This document shows, piece after piece, positions 1 to 8,049 of a DNA stretch of 60,482 bases. The notes beneath the pieces are model-generated. The model saw only the letters and a list, made by a program, of their open reading frames with translations. It did no database searches and was not told the DNA's origin. The DNA is from Desulfurococcaceae archaeon (GTDB taxonomy: Archaea > Thermoproteota > Thermoprotei_A > Sulfolobales > NBVN01): assembly GCA_020833415.1 (NCBI GenBank), contig JAJHQJ010000005.1, positions 1 to 60,482 on the forward strand, given 5' to 3'. The position numbers and the translations under genes are program-made. Each line of letters opens with the position of its first letter. The first letter of the stretch is position 1.

Positions 1-268
1 GTCGTGTAAATACGAGCTACCCCTCTCAAGGCCTAAGGTAGGGGTTCAGGGTATAACTGGTAGTTGGAGGATTAGGAGGCCGGTACTAGAGCGTAGTAGG
101 TGTATAGGTTGTGGTCTATGCTGGCTCTACTGCCCGGATAGCGTTATCGATGTAGAGGAGGAGGGAGGGAGGTTTAAGGTTGGTATAGACTACACCTACT
201 GTAAGGGTTGTGGTATATGCTCATCAGTATGCCCAACGAAGGCTATAACCATGGTTGAGGAGGTGTAG
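1..268 (+). CDS. porD: Pyruvate:ferredoxin oxidoreductase delta subunit, 3' part
   Basis: The open frame entering the window carries two 4Fe-4S ferredoxin motifs, CIGCGLCWLYCP and CKGCGICSSVCP, and ends at the TAG at 266-268. This is the 2x[4Fe-4S] subunit that passes electrons from the thiamine-diphosphate catalytic subunits to ferredoxin during oxidative decarboxylation of pyruvate or a related 2-oxoacid. The 5' end lies outside the window. One base separates its stop from porA, so delta, alpha and beta form one operon. The gamma subunit is expected just upstream but is not visible. Confidence 0.93.
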   Translation, partial: SCKYELPLSRPKVGVQGITGSWRIRRPVLERSRCIGCGLCWLYCPDSVIDVEEEGGRFKVGIDYTYCKGCGICSSVCPTKAITMVEEV

Positions 269-269
269 T

Positions 270-1448
270 ATGATGAGGCTAACACTAACCGGTAACTACT
301 GTGTTGCGTATGCAGTTAAGCTAGCTAGAGTTAGGGTAGTCTCGGCTTACCCTATAACACCACAGACAACTATAGTAGAGAAGATAAGTGAAATGGTTGA
401 TGAAGGTGAGGCCGATATTAAGATGATTAGGGTGGAGTCCGAACACTCAGCGCTCTCAGCAGTCTATGGAGCTGCTAGCGCCGGTGTTAGAAGCTTCACT
501 GCTACATCATCACACGGACTCCTATACATGCATGAGATGGTGTGGTGGGTGGCTCAAGCTAGGATCCCGTTAGTTATGGCTGTGGTTACTAGGACTATAG
601 GACCTCCATGGAACATCTGGACAGACCACCACGATATCATGGGTCAGAGGGATACCGGCTGGCTTATAGCTATGGCCGAGAACAACCAGGAGGTACTTGA
701 CGAGACCATAAAGTTGTTCAAGATTACTGAGGATCCTGATGTATTCCTACCCGGCATGATAGGGTTAGATGCCTTCGTACTAAGCCATACAGTGGAGCCT
801 GTAGAGGTACCGGATCAGGATGTTGTAGATAGCTTCCTACCTGAGAGGAGGCAGCCATACGTAATTAGAGCGGGGGACCCCCTAATAATGGGTAACATAC
901 CTTCGGACCTTGTTAGGAACGCTAGGATGAGGTGGGACGTACACCTAGGACTTAGGAATGCTGAAACCGTAATAGAGAGGGTCGACCAGGAATGGGGTAA
1001 GCTTACGGGTAGGTACCACGGGGGGTTAACCGAGTGCTACAGGTGCGAGGACTCGAAGTATATAATGATGGGGATCGGGTCGTGGGTAGGTGATATGAGG
1101 ATAGCTGTAGATTCCCTCAGGGATGAGGGCTACCCCGTAGGTCTACTGAAGATCAGGTACGTCAGACCGTTCCCAGTAAGGAGAGTCTACGAGACTGTAA
1201 AGGGGTCTAAGGGTGTGGTAGTCTTCGATAGGTCTATCTCAGCCGGATCCGCGGGTCCTCTATTCCTGGATGTGGCGTCCCATGTACAGGCTATGAGGTT
1301 GGGGATCCCCGTAAAGAACGTCGTGGCCGGTTTAGCTGGTGTAGACGTGGGGTACAGAGACTTCGAGCTAATAGTTAGGAGGTTTGTAGAGGAGGTAGAG
1401 AGGGAGGGTTGGGTTAGGGAGTTCCTAGAGTTTTACTCTGGGAGGTGA
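270..1448 (+). CDS. porA: Pyruvate:ferredoxin oxidoreductase alpha subunit
   Basis: The 392-aa protein is full length for archaeal PorA. It has the N-terminal pyrimidine-binding domain (SAYPITPQTTIVEKI near residue 30; conserved VESEHSA and SSHGLL segments) and a C-terminal transketolase-like domain with VFDRSISAGS. With PorB it forms the thiamine-diphosphate active site that makes acetyl-CoA, CO2 and reduced ferredoxin. I start it at the ATG at 270, behind GGAGGTG at 259-265; the ORF track starts 15 nt earlier inside that ribosome site. Substrate choice (pyruvate versus 2-oxoisovalerate) cannot be read safely from sequence. Confidence 0.93.
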   Translation: MMRLTLTGNYCVAYAVKLARVRVVSAYPITPQTTIVEKISEMVDEGEADIKMIRVESEHSALSAVYGAASAGVRSFTATSSHGLLYMHEMVWWVAQARIPLVMAVVTRTIGPPWNIWTDHHDIMGQRDTGWLIAMAENNQEVLDETIKLFKITEDPDVFLPGMIGLDAFVLSHTVEPVEVPDQDVVDSFLPERRQPYVIRAGDPLIMGNIPSDLVRNARMRWDVHLGLRNAETVIERVDQEWGKLTGRYHGGLTECYRCEDSKYIMMGIGSWVGDMRIAVDSLRDEGYPVGLLKIRYVRPFPVRRVYETVKGSKGVVVFDRSISAGSAGPLFLDVASHVQAMRLGIPVKNVVAGLAGVDVGYRDFELIVRRFVEEVEREGWVREFLEFYSGR

Positions 1449-2347
1449 TGGGTGTGCCTCTAACAATTAGAGAGCTACCTAGAGAGAAGTACGTCCTACC
1501 AGGGCACGCAGCATGTCCTGGATGCCCAGAGGCTATGGGTCTGAGGTACGTCGGTATGGCATTAGGTAGGAGGGCTATCCTGGTGATCCCAGCTGGCTGC
1601 ACATCGATAATCCAGGGCCTCTCACCGGGTTCAGGGCTTGCGTTCCCTATAATAAACGTAGCCTTCGCCTCATCCGACGCCGTCGCGGCAGGGGCCTCCG
1701 CAGCTAAGGAGGTACTCGGGGAGGATGCTATAGTTGTGGTGTGGGCAGGTGATGGGGCTACCTCGGATATAGGTTTCGCAACCCTCTCAGGGGCTGCCGA
1801 GAGGGGTGATAACATAATCCATATATGTGTAGATAACGAAGCCTACATGAACACCGGGATACAGAGGTCCTCGCAAACACCTAGAGGGGCCTGGACCACG
1901 ACTACCTGGAGAGGTAAGGCCGAGCCTAAGAAGAACATGCCCCTTATAATGCTGTCCCACGGAGTTCCGTACGTAGCTACAGCCAGCGTCGCCTACCCAC
2001 TAGACTTCATAGAGAAGCTGAGGAAGGCGGCCACCATCCGGGGGTTTAAGTACATACACCTACACGCACCATGCCCCGTTGGGTGGAGGTTCGACCCATC
2101 TGAAACCGTTGAAATAGCTAGACTCGCTATAGAGACCGGAATGTGGGTACTCTTCGAAGCTGAGCGGGGTAGGGTCGCGATAAGTCCGCCGAGTAGACCC
2201 TACGTGGATAAGTCTAGGAGGAAACCTATAGTTGAGTACCTCAAGAGACAGGGGCGTTTTAGGAACATCACTGAGGAACTAGTTAAGGAGTTAGAGAGGG
2301 AGGTAGATGAGTACTGGAGTATACTGATTAAGCTATCTTCCCAGTAG
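1448..2347 (+). CDS. porB: Pyruvate:ferredoxin oxidoreductase beta subunit
   Basis: The protein of about 299 aa holds the thiamine-diphosphate pyrophosphate site: HAACPGCPEA near residue 20, GAGDG-like WAGDGATSDIG and the metal-ligand region DNEAYMNTGIQ. It completes the catalytic core with PorA. The ATG at 1448 overlaps the porA stop (TGATG), but GGAGGTGA at 1441-1448 is better spaced for the GTG at 1454, so the true start may be two codons later. Its 3' end overlaps the convergent Sec61-beta gene by 15 nt. Confidence 0.92.
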   Translation: MGVPLTIRELPREKYVLPGHAACPGCPEAMGLRYVGMALGRRAILVIPAGCTSIIQGLSPGSGLAFPIINVAFASSDAVAAGASAAKEVLGEDAIVVVWAGDGATSDIGFATLSGAAERGDNIIHICVDNEAYMNTGIQRSSQTPRGAWTTTTWRGKAEPKKNMPLIMLSHGVPYVATASVAYPLDFIEKLRKAATIRGFKYIHLHAPCPVGWRFDPSETVEIARLAIETGMWVLFEAERGRVAISPPSRPYVDKSRRKPIVEYLKRQGRFRNITEELVKELEREVDEYWSILIKLSSQ

Positions 2348-2500
2348 GTTCAGGAGCACTATCGAGGCTATAAAGAGGACTGATACTAGTATTATCTGCC
2401 TAGGCGTTACCTCAAAAACAGCCTCAACCTCCTCGAAGAACCTAACTAAACCAGCTGCCGGCGATACCGGAGCCTCCCTCCTCCTACGGCGAGACGACAC
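2333..2500 (-). CDS. Preprotein translocase Sec61-beta (SecG) subunit
   Basis: This is a small single-span tail-anchored protein: a basic SSRRRRREAP start, the conserved SPAAGLVRFFEE motif and one C-terminal helix (IILVSVLFIASIVLL) ending LGR. That is the typical archaeal Sec61-beta layout, the accessory subunit of the SecYE channel. The ORF track begins at 2557, but that extension reads through a TATA-like TTTAAA region. I prefer the GTG at 2500, which gives 55 aa, close to the family length, with GGGGTAGG just upstream. Confidence 0.85.
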   Translation of the reverse strand: MSSRRRRREAPVSPAAGLVRFFEEVEAVFEVTPRQIILVSVLFIASIVLLNLLGR

Positions 2501-2590
2501 CGAACCTACCCCACACCGGGGTAGGTCACACCCTTTTAAACCTTCAGAAAGGTACATAAGCTACTCCACCTAAAATCGTTGGGGGTATGG

Positions 2591-2845
2591 ATGGTAACAT
2601 TGAGAGAGGCACAGGACATGATGAGGGTGAGGTACTTTGAGAGAGACTCCTCTAGAGGTATCTACGCGACGTTTACATGGTTAGTTGAGGAGATCGGAGA
2701 ACTGGCTGAGGCTATACTAAGTGGTAATAAGGAGAGCATCGAGGAGGAGATAGCCGATGTAATAGCGTGGGCTCTTTCCCTAGCTAACCTCCTAGGAGTA
2801 GATGTTGAAAGGTCTTTCCTGAGGAAGTACCCTAGGGAAGTGTAG
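2591..2845 (+). CDS. MazG-like nucleotide pyrophosphohydrolase
   Basis: The all-alpha protein of about 84 aa has the two acidic motifs of the MazG/NTP-PPase superfamily: EEIGELAEA near residue 30 and EEEIADVIAW near residue 50, which bind magnesium and nucleotide triphosphate. Such enzymes hydrolyse NTPs, often non-canonical or dNTPs, to NMP and pyrophosphate; the substrate here is unknown. I start at the ATG at 2591 after GGGGGT rather than the TTG at 2579. The protein is slightly shorter than usual and its 3' end abuts a sequence repeated at the end of the mrp gene. Confidence 0.8.
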   Translation: MVTLREAQDMMRVRYFERDSSRGIYATFTWLVEEIGELAEAILSGNKESIEEEIADVIAWALSLANLLGVDVERSFLRKYPREV

Positions 2846-3199
2846 TGGGTATTCAGTGGGTTCCACAGGAAATAAAGGGGTAGTAAGGTACTAGTCAGAA
2901 GGCACACCCCTTCATTTCTCCTGGAATAAGATCGCGCTTAGGGTTTGTTTTGAACTTTGGATAATATTAAAGTGCATTTCTTTCTTTGTAGAGTATTAAC
3001 TGAAAATATATAAAGTGAACTACATTATACAAACCAACTATACTATAACCGATCTAAACAGTTTATGGGTTTCTCTACATCATAAAGCTGAGTAGAGTAG
3101 TAATAGAAAGCGATCAGTAGTGCAAAAGAAATAGAGGGGTGTGTCTCAGGTTGTGGTTATGTGGGAATTTAGTGGGTTTCAGAGGAAATGGAGGGGTTT
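2845..3199 (+). repeat. AT-rich spacer bounded by direct and inverted imperfect repeats
   Basis: Bases 2845-2882 (GTGGGTATTCAGTGGGTTCC...) match 3161-3199 (GTGGGAATTTAGTGGGTTTC...) in the same orientation at roughly 80 percent. The second copy is the end of the mrp coding region. Just inside, GGCACACCCCTTCATTTCTC at 2901-2920 is an imperfect inverted match to 3127-3147. Between them lies AT-rich sequence with no gene I can support. It may be a decayed insertion or a partial duplication of the mrp tail. Confidence 0.5.
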
Positions 3200-4014
3200 A
3201 CCTGATTTACCCAATTTTCTATAAAGGTAGCTATCCCCTCGAACGCCTCTGCTAAGGGGGTATCAGGTTTCTCTAGTATGTATATCAGTCCCCTACTTAC
3301 GTAGCCTGGAAGCTCCGGGTCTATAGGTATCTTAGCTATTATGGGTATTCCGTACTTCTGTGAGATGTAATCTGAAGTCGAATCACCGAATATACTGTAC
3401 ACCCTACCGCTTTCAGGGCAGTAGAAGTAGCTCATGTTCTCGACTAACCCAAGCACCTTAAGCCCTACATGTCTTGCGAAGTTTACTGCCCTTACTACTA
3501 CCCTACCCACGACCTTCGAGGGTGTAGTGACTATTATAGCTCCATCAACTCTCACTCTCTGTGCAACTGTTAGAGGTTCATCCCCCGTTCCTGGGGGTAG
3601 GTCTATTATCAGAAAATCCTGTTCACCCCACCTAACCTGCGTTAGTAGTTGTACTATCGCACCGGTCTTAAGGGGTCCTCTCCATATTATAGGTGTCTCA
3701 TCATCCGTTAGAAAGCCTAATGACATAACTCTAACCCCTAGGGGTCCCTCTACAGGTTCTATACCATCTAGGGAAACCGAGGGCTTCCTACCCTCCAGGC
3801 CTAGGAATATAGGTACCGATGGACCGTGGAAATCTACGTCGAGGACACCGACCCTATAACCCCTCTTAGCTAGTGCTACTGCTAGGTATGAGGATAGTAG
3901 AGACTTACCTACACCACCCTTACCACTCATAATAACGATCCTATGTCTAACCTCTGGTAGGAGTTCCTCCGATTGCGGAGGTTTATCTACAGTAACTCTG
4001 AACCTACTACCCAA
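3169..4014 (-). CDS. Mrp/NBP35-type iron-sulfur cluster carrier ATPase
   Basis: The 281-aa P-loop protein of the ApbC/Mrp family has a deviant Walker A (MSGKGGVGKS near residue 30), DVDFHGPS, the switch DLPPGTGDEP and the family signature ENMSYF. These proteins bind and deliver 4Fe-4S clusters to apo-proteins. The start is the TTG at 4014 with GAGGGGT eight bases upstream. The usual C-terminal CxxC cluster ligands appear as YCPES here, so only one cysteine is present. Cluster binding may use another residue or be altered. Confidence 0.88.
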   Translation of the reverse strand: MGSRFRVTVDKPPQSEELLPEVRHRIVIMSGKGGVGKSLLSSYLAVALAKRGYRVGVLDVDFHGPSVPIFLGLEGRKPSVSLDGIEPVEGPLGVRVMSLGFLTDDETPIIWRGPLKTGAIVQLLTQVRWGEQDFLIIDLPPGTGDEPLTVAQRVRVDGAIIVTTPSKVVGRVVVRAVNFARHVGLKVLGLVENMSYFYCPESGRVYSIFGDSTSDYISQKYGIPIIAKIPIDPELPGYVSRGLIYILEKPDTPLAEAFEGIATFIENWVNQVNPSISSETH

Positions 4015-4026
4015 CGCTTATACCCC

Positions 4027-4677
4027 TCAACCCACCTTCTGGACGTTTACTAGTTCTACGGTAAATACGTACCTATCAATACCTACCTCAGCTTTAACTG
4101 GTACTAAACTCAGTTCAACTCCTCTGTATACAGTTACGGAGATATTCCTGGGGATGTTGTCTATGGTGCGTACGTAGGTATAACGGTAGGCTGATACGGA
4201 AACCTTACCCAGAGCTTCGTTATTCACAGTGAGGCTACCCAAGTTCTCTATACTGAGGTTACTCCATGAGGAGACTACCGTGGGGTTTAGGAAGAGTGTA
4301 CTCATGTTTTCAGCTCTAAACACGAGCCCTAGAACCTCAGCTACTACGTAGAGCTGGGGCTGGACTGCGTAGGGGAGGGCTGAGTAGTTTACTCTATAGA
4401 CATCGCTTTCGTTACTCCTGGAGAACTCCTTACGTATAGTTAGGTAGAGGTAGTCCAATGTCCCGAGGACGTAGCTCGAGGTGGGAATATCGCCCCTAAC
4501 CTTATAGACTAGGACTATGGTCTCATTTTTCCTGTCTCCGAGCTCCAGGAACCTCTGGAGCACCTCGCGTGGACTAGCCCTAGTACCAGACCCCGTCTGA
4601 CCTCCAGTGGTTACCACTCCAATGAGTTGGTAGGCTACTATACCCATCACTACCAGTAGTACCCCAACAGCTACCAA
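4027..4677 (-). CDS. Membrane-anchored protein of unknown function
   Basis: One N-terminal transmembrane helix (VAVGVLLVVMGIVAYQL) is followed by about 190 residues rich in beta-strand-like sequence and NxS/T sites, suggesting an extracytoplasmic domain. I recognise no family. It starts at a TTG without a clear ribosome site. The frame stays open upstream through a very basic stretch (RKRRYRRVR) that would give a better membrane anchor but contains no ATG, GTG or TTG. An ACG at 4741-4743, about 10 nt after the predicted transcription start, is a possible start. It resembles the gene at 33391-34245 in architecture. It ends 12 bases before mrp. Confidence 0.6.
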   Translation of the reverse strand: MVAVGVLLVVMGIVAYQLIGVVTTGGQTGSGTRASPREVLQRFLELGDRKNETIVLVYKVRGDIPTSSYVLGTLDYLYLTIRKEFSRSNESDVYRVNYSALPYAVQPQLYVVAEVLGLVFRAENMSTLFLNPTVVSSWSNLSIENLGSLTVNNEALGKVSVSAYRYTYVRTIDNIPRNISVTVYRGVELSLVPVKAEVGIDRYVFTVELVNVQKVG

Positions 4678-4858
4678 GTCCAGTCTGACTCTCCTATACC
4701 TCCTCTTCCTAACCTGCTTACCTACCTCCCTCCTCCTACCCGTAGCTCGTTACCCGATCTAAATAGGCCTCAATAATATAAGGTACGGTATTTAGGTGCC
4801 GTCGTGAGACTGCTTCGGTTTTCATAGGTTTATAAGGGTTGATGCTGCCATTATCCTG

Positions 4859-4990
4859 TGAGGCTCTGAGGTTAGCTCAAGAGGTACTCAAGATGTGGGG
4901 TCTCTGGGGTGGCCCTGAACGCCCCTAAGGCGGGTGCAGACCCAAGGAGCGATGCGGGGGAAGGAGATGAGGCGATGACCATAAAACAAC
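4859..4990 (+). ncRNA. Candidate structured non-coding RNA
   Basis: The gap of about 300 bp between the membrane-protein and pyruvate-kinase genes has no plausible ORF but has a good TATA box (TTTATAAGG at 4829-4837), predicting transcription from about 4859. The downstream sequence can fold: GGGTCT pairs with AGACCC around an inner GGGGTG/CGCCCC hairpin. It ends with GATGAGGCGATGACC followed by AAAACAACA. The GATGA elements recall C/D or kink-turn motifs and the ACA recalls H/ACA guides, but no box set is complete. The ends are guesses. Confidence 0.3.
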
Positions 4991-5051
4991 ATAAACTCAC
5001 ATAAGAGCTGAACCCCTCTCCTAGGAGGTGTTAGCTATATTTACGCCGAGT

Positions 5052-6458
5052 TCAGACCGTGACTCTACGTATCTTTATAACCTCCTCATACTCCTCAATA
5101 AACCCGTAGGCTAGGACCACGATATCGTTAACCTTAAGTAGTCCCGAGGACGTTAGATGCTTATAGAGCTTCTCGAGCCCCTCTACGTAGTTGGAAGCCT
5201 CTATTACGAATACATTGAGACCCCAGAGTATCGATAGTTTCCTAGCTTCCTCAATTCTAGGTACCCCAATGTATACGGGAACCCTAGGCCTCATAGCAGA
5301 GACTCTCCTAGCAGTCCTACCACGCATGCTGTAGATAGCTATGGTAGCGCCTAGGTCCTCAGCTAGCTCTACAACCCCCTTCACAAACCTAGTTCTAAGA
5401 TCTGCGACGTACCTCTCTACAGTTGGTGTGAAGGAGCTCTCAGCAGCTCTCACTATCTTATTCAACCACCTAACGACCTCTACCGGGTACTTGCCTACAG
5501 AGGTCTCCCCAGTTAGCATTAAGGCATCTACACCACTTACAACAGCCTCGTATACGTCAACAACCTCGGATCTAGTAGGTACGGGGCTCTCCCTCATGGA
5601 CTCCAGTAACTGTGTAGCTACTATAACGGGTTTACCTAACTCCCTACACCTCCTTACAACTCTCTTCTGTATGGAGGGTAGCTCCTCCAACCCTACGTTC
5701 ATCCCCAGATCTCCACGAGCTACTACAACACCGTCAGATACCTCGATGATGGAGTCGAGGTTTCTGAGGGCACTTAGGGTCTCGATCTTAGCTAGAATAC
5801 CGATATCGCAGTTCATCCTCTCAGCAACCTTCCTTACCTGCCGTACGTCTTCGGCCGCCCTAACGTAGCTAAGACCTATATAATCGAAACCGCTCCGACA
5901 CGCAAACTCTACATTCTCTAGATCATTCCTACTAAGTATGGGTAGGTCAAACTCCTTCCCCTTCACCGTAAAGGCCTTCCTAGGTGAGAGAATTGAGTCC
6001 GTCTGGGCTAGGGCATCGAAGTAGCCATCCCCAATCTCCACAATGGTGAACGATACCCTCCCATCATCCATTAGCATGGTATCTCCGCTGGAGAGCTCCT
6101 GGAGTACTGTAGGGGGTACGTCTACTGAGACTACAGGACCCCGCGTACCTAACTCCGAAAGTTGCTTACCCTGCAGTAAGAACCTGACCACGGTTCCCCT
6201 AGCTACATCTAGGGGTTTCTCCATCTGACCCAGCCTAAGGGAGGGGCCAACTACATCACCAATAAGGCTGACGTACCTACCGCTGGACCTCTCCACATCT
6301 CGAACCAGTTCAACGTACCTACTCCAGGTCTCTCTACTACCGTGGGCGAAGTTTATCCTAAAACCACTAACACCTAGAGCCACCATCTTATCAATTACCT
6401 CCTCCCTAGAGGAGGCCGGACCTATGGATGCTACTATCTTTACGTTCACAGCTCCCAC
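5052..6458 (-). CDS. pyk: Pyruvate kinase
   Basis: The 468-aa protein has the family order: N-terminal barrel start (KIVASIGPASS), FRINFAHGS, a B domain at about 70-165, the catalytic block ILAKIETLSAL...DGVVVARGDLGMN, and MLTGETSVGKYPVE. The C-terminal domain runs from about 340. It converts phosphoenolpyruvate and ADP to pyruvate and ATP, the last step of glycolysis, and its product feeds the POR encoded nearby. The start is the GTG at 6458, with a second GTG three codons later closer to the conserved N-terminus. Confidence 0.95.
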   Translation of the reverse strand: MGAVNVKIVASIGPASSREEVIDKMVALGVSGFRINFAHGSRETWSRYVELVRDVERSSGRYVSLIGDVVGPSLRLGQMEKPLDVARGTVVRFLLQGKQLSELGTRGPVVSVDVPPTVLQELSSGDTMLMDDGRVSFTIVEIGDGYFDALAQTDSILSPRKAFTVKGKEFDLPILSRNDLENVEFACRSGFDYIGLSYVRAAEDVRQVRKVAERMNCDIGILAKIETLSALRNLDSIIEVSDGVVVARGDLGMNVGLEELPSIQKRVVRRCRELGKPVIVATQLLESMRESPVPTRSEVVDVYEAVVSGVDALMLTGETSVGKYPVEVVRWLNKIVRAAESSFTPTVERYVADLRTRFVKGVVELAEDLGATIAIYSMRGRTARRVSAMRPRVPVYIGVPRIEEARKLSILWGLNVFVIEASNYVEGLEKLYKHLTSSGLLKVNDIVVLAYGFIEEYEEVIKIRRVTV

Positions 6459-6575
6459 TCACGGATCTACCGCAGATAACACTAAAATCAGGTCGCCACC
6501 CATTAGAGTACTAAATGGGGTTCTCAACCAGTCCATCCCAACCGCTCCTACCTCTACATAATATAGGTCTTAGAA

Positions 6576-7448
6576 TTAGTCGGCTACTACTCTCAACCTA
6601 TACCCGCTGTATACCTTCTTCAACCTATCACCGTACCTCCTCAGAAGAGCTGCCTCCCCCTTAAGTCCTGTGCAGTGGGCTGCGTGGACTTCGGTAACTC
6701 CCTCAACCTCTAACTCATTGACAACCCTCTCAATATCCTGCGGCTCAGCCTGTGCTAGGTGCAGTCCCCCGATTACAACTACTTCACTAGCTCCGGTAAC
6801 TTTCCTAGCCTTTCTGACTATGTTGGAGATCCCGGAGTGTGAGCAGCCGACTACAACTAAAGCCCTACTCCCTACCCTCACGGCGATTCCGGTATCGTCC
6901 AGCATGTACTCATCGGTGAGGGAGCCGTCGCGCACTGTCTTAAAACCCTCTACGGCGTAGCTATTATCGTAGTACCTCTCAACTTCACCGAGGAACCACA
7001 GATCCTTGGAGAGCTCTACGGACTCCTTGAGCAGTACGACCTCGAAGTCCCTTAGAGTCTCTCTAAGCTTCGGGCTAAACCCGACGTTGAACCTCATAGA
7101 TCCGCCCCTAGTGGAGTAGCACGGCTTTAATACGTCGGGGTGTGCTAGGAGGGGTTTTCCAGCAAGTAGTTTGGAGAGCCTTACGAGACCTTCCGAGTGA
7201 TCGTAGTGCCTGTGCGAGAGAACTAGGGAGTCGACGGGATTGAGGTCCGCACCTGCAGTCCTGGCGTTGTAGAGTAGTACCCGGCCGGAGGTACCGAAGT
7301 CCATAAGGACTCTATAGGAACTACCGTCCCCATACTCAACCGATACTAGTGCGCTAAACCCATGCTCCGAGAGGAGTCTGGTAAACCCGGAGTAGTCATC
7401 TACTAAGATAAGTACATCAACTCTATAGACCTCCCGAGGGGTCGGCAT
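6576..7448 (-). CDS. MBL-fold hydrolase, MJ0301-like (dihydropterin-RFAP synthase family)
   Basis: It has metallo-beta-lactamase motifs: LSHRHYDHSEGL (HxHxDH variant), CSHSGISNI, GGLHLAQ and AAHCTG. This pattern, with CSHSG and AHCTG, is that of the MJ0301 group, studied in methanogens as a 7,8-dihydropterin aminobenzene-riboside phosphate synthase. In a non-methanogen the substrate is uncertain. The track start at 7517 lacks a ribosome site; I use the ATG at 7448, just behind GGGGGTGG, giving 291 aa. It is monocistronic as far as can be seen. Confidence 0.75.
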   Translation of the reverse strand: MPTPREVYRVDVLILVDDYSGFTRLLSEHGFSALVSVEYGDGSSYRVLMDFGTSGRVLLYNARTAGADLNPVDSLVLSHRHYDHSEGLVRLSKLLAGKPLLAHPDVLKPCYSTRGGSMRFNVGFSPKLRETLRDFEVVLLKESVELSKDLWFLGEVERYYDNSYAVEGFKTVRDGSLTDEYMLDDTGIAVRVGSRALVVVGCSHSGISNIVRKARKVTGASEVVVIGGLHLAQAEPQDIERVVNELEVEGVTEVHAAHCTGLKGEAALLRRYGDRLKKVYSGYRLRVVAD

Positions 7449-7611
7449 GCCACCCCCAGCTCTGCTGAAGCCTTGAGTTAATATACCTATGCAGAGCTCT
7501 GGGAAGACCCGCAGCATCAGTCCGGGGAGTTCAAATCACACCTCATTCCGTCTCGAACTCATCATCGTACACCGCATTAATTAAGACCTAAAGACCCTGC
7601 CCCCATATTTC

Positions 7612-8049
7612 CTACAGTCTCCTCCTAGCCTTTAAAGCTGACTCGAACCTACATATAACCCTATCACAGGGTAACTCCAATTCTGCTGTCCCTTTCTCTA
7701 TGAGGTCTACGATAATCTCGTCTACCTCTACCTCTATTCTCCTAGCTACCTCGCATGCTCTATCATGGTCTATACCGAACCTCATGAGGGCTTTCTCTAT
7801 CGTGGCATGTCTTCTTAGAATAGCTGTACATAAGGCCACACCCCTCTGACTAAGGCTAACACCATCCTTCTCCTTAGTAACGAGACCTTTGAACCTAAGC
7901 TTCTTAAGCATTAGAGAGACAGTAGCCTTAGAGGCTCCGAGGGTCTTAGATATCTCGACGGGTTTAACACACCTACACCCCCTCTTATACGTTAAAACGT
8001 AGATCGATACCAGGTAGTCAACCATTTCAGGAGTTAGGTCGACGTCCAT
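7612..8049 (-). CDS. DtxR/MntR-family metal-dependent repressor
   Basis: The 145-aa protein has an N-terminal winged helix (KPVEISKTLGASKATVSLMLKKLRFKGLV) and a metal-binding dimerisation region with RRHATIEKALMRFG and an acidic, His/Cys-containing helix (DHDRACEVARRIE). This matches the DtxR/MntR/IdeR family, which bind DNA when loaded with Mn(II), Fe(II) or a related ion. It is the last gene of the metal importer operon and overlaps the permease gene by 23 nt. The two palindromes at the operon promoter are its likely sites, so the operon is probably self-repressed when metal is plentiful. Confidence 0.88.
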   Translation of the reverse strand: MDVDLTPEMVDYLVSIYVLTYKRGCRCVKPVEISKTLGASKATVSLMLKKLRFKGLVTKEKDGVSLSQRGVALCTAILRRHATIEKALMRFGIDHDRACEVARRIEVEVDEIIVDLIEKGTAELELPCDRVICRFESALKARRRL

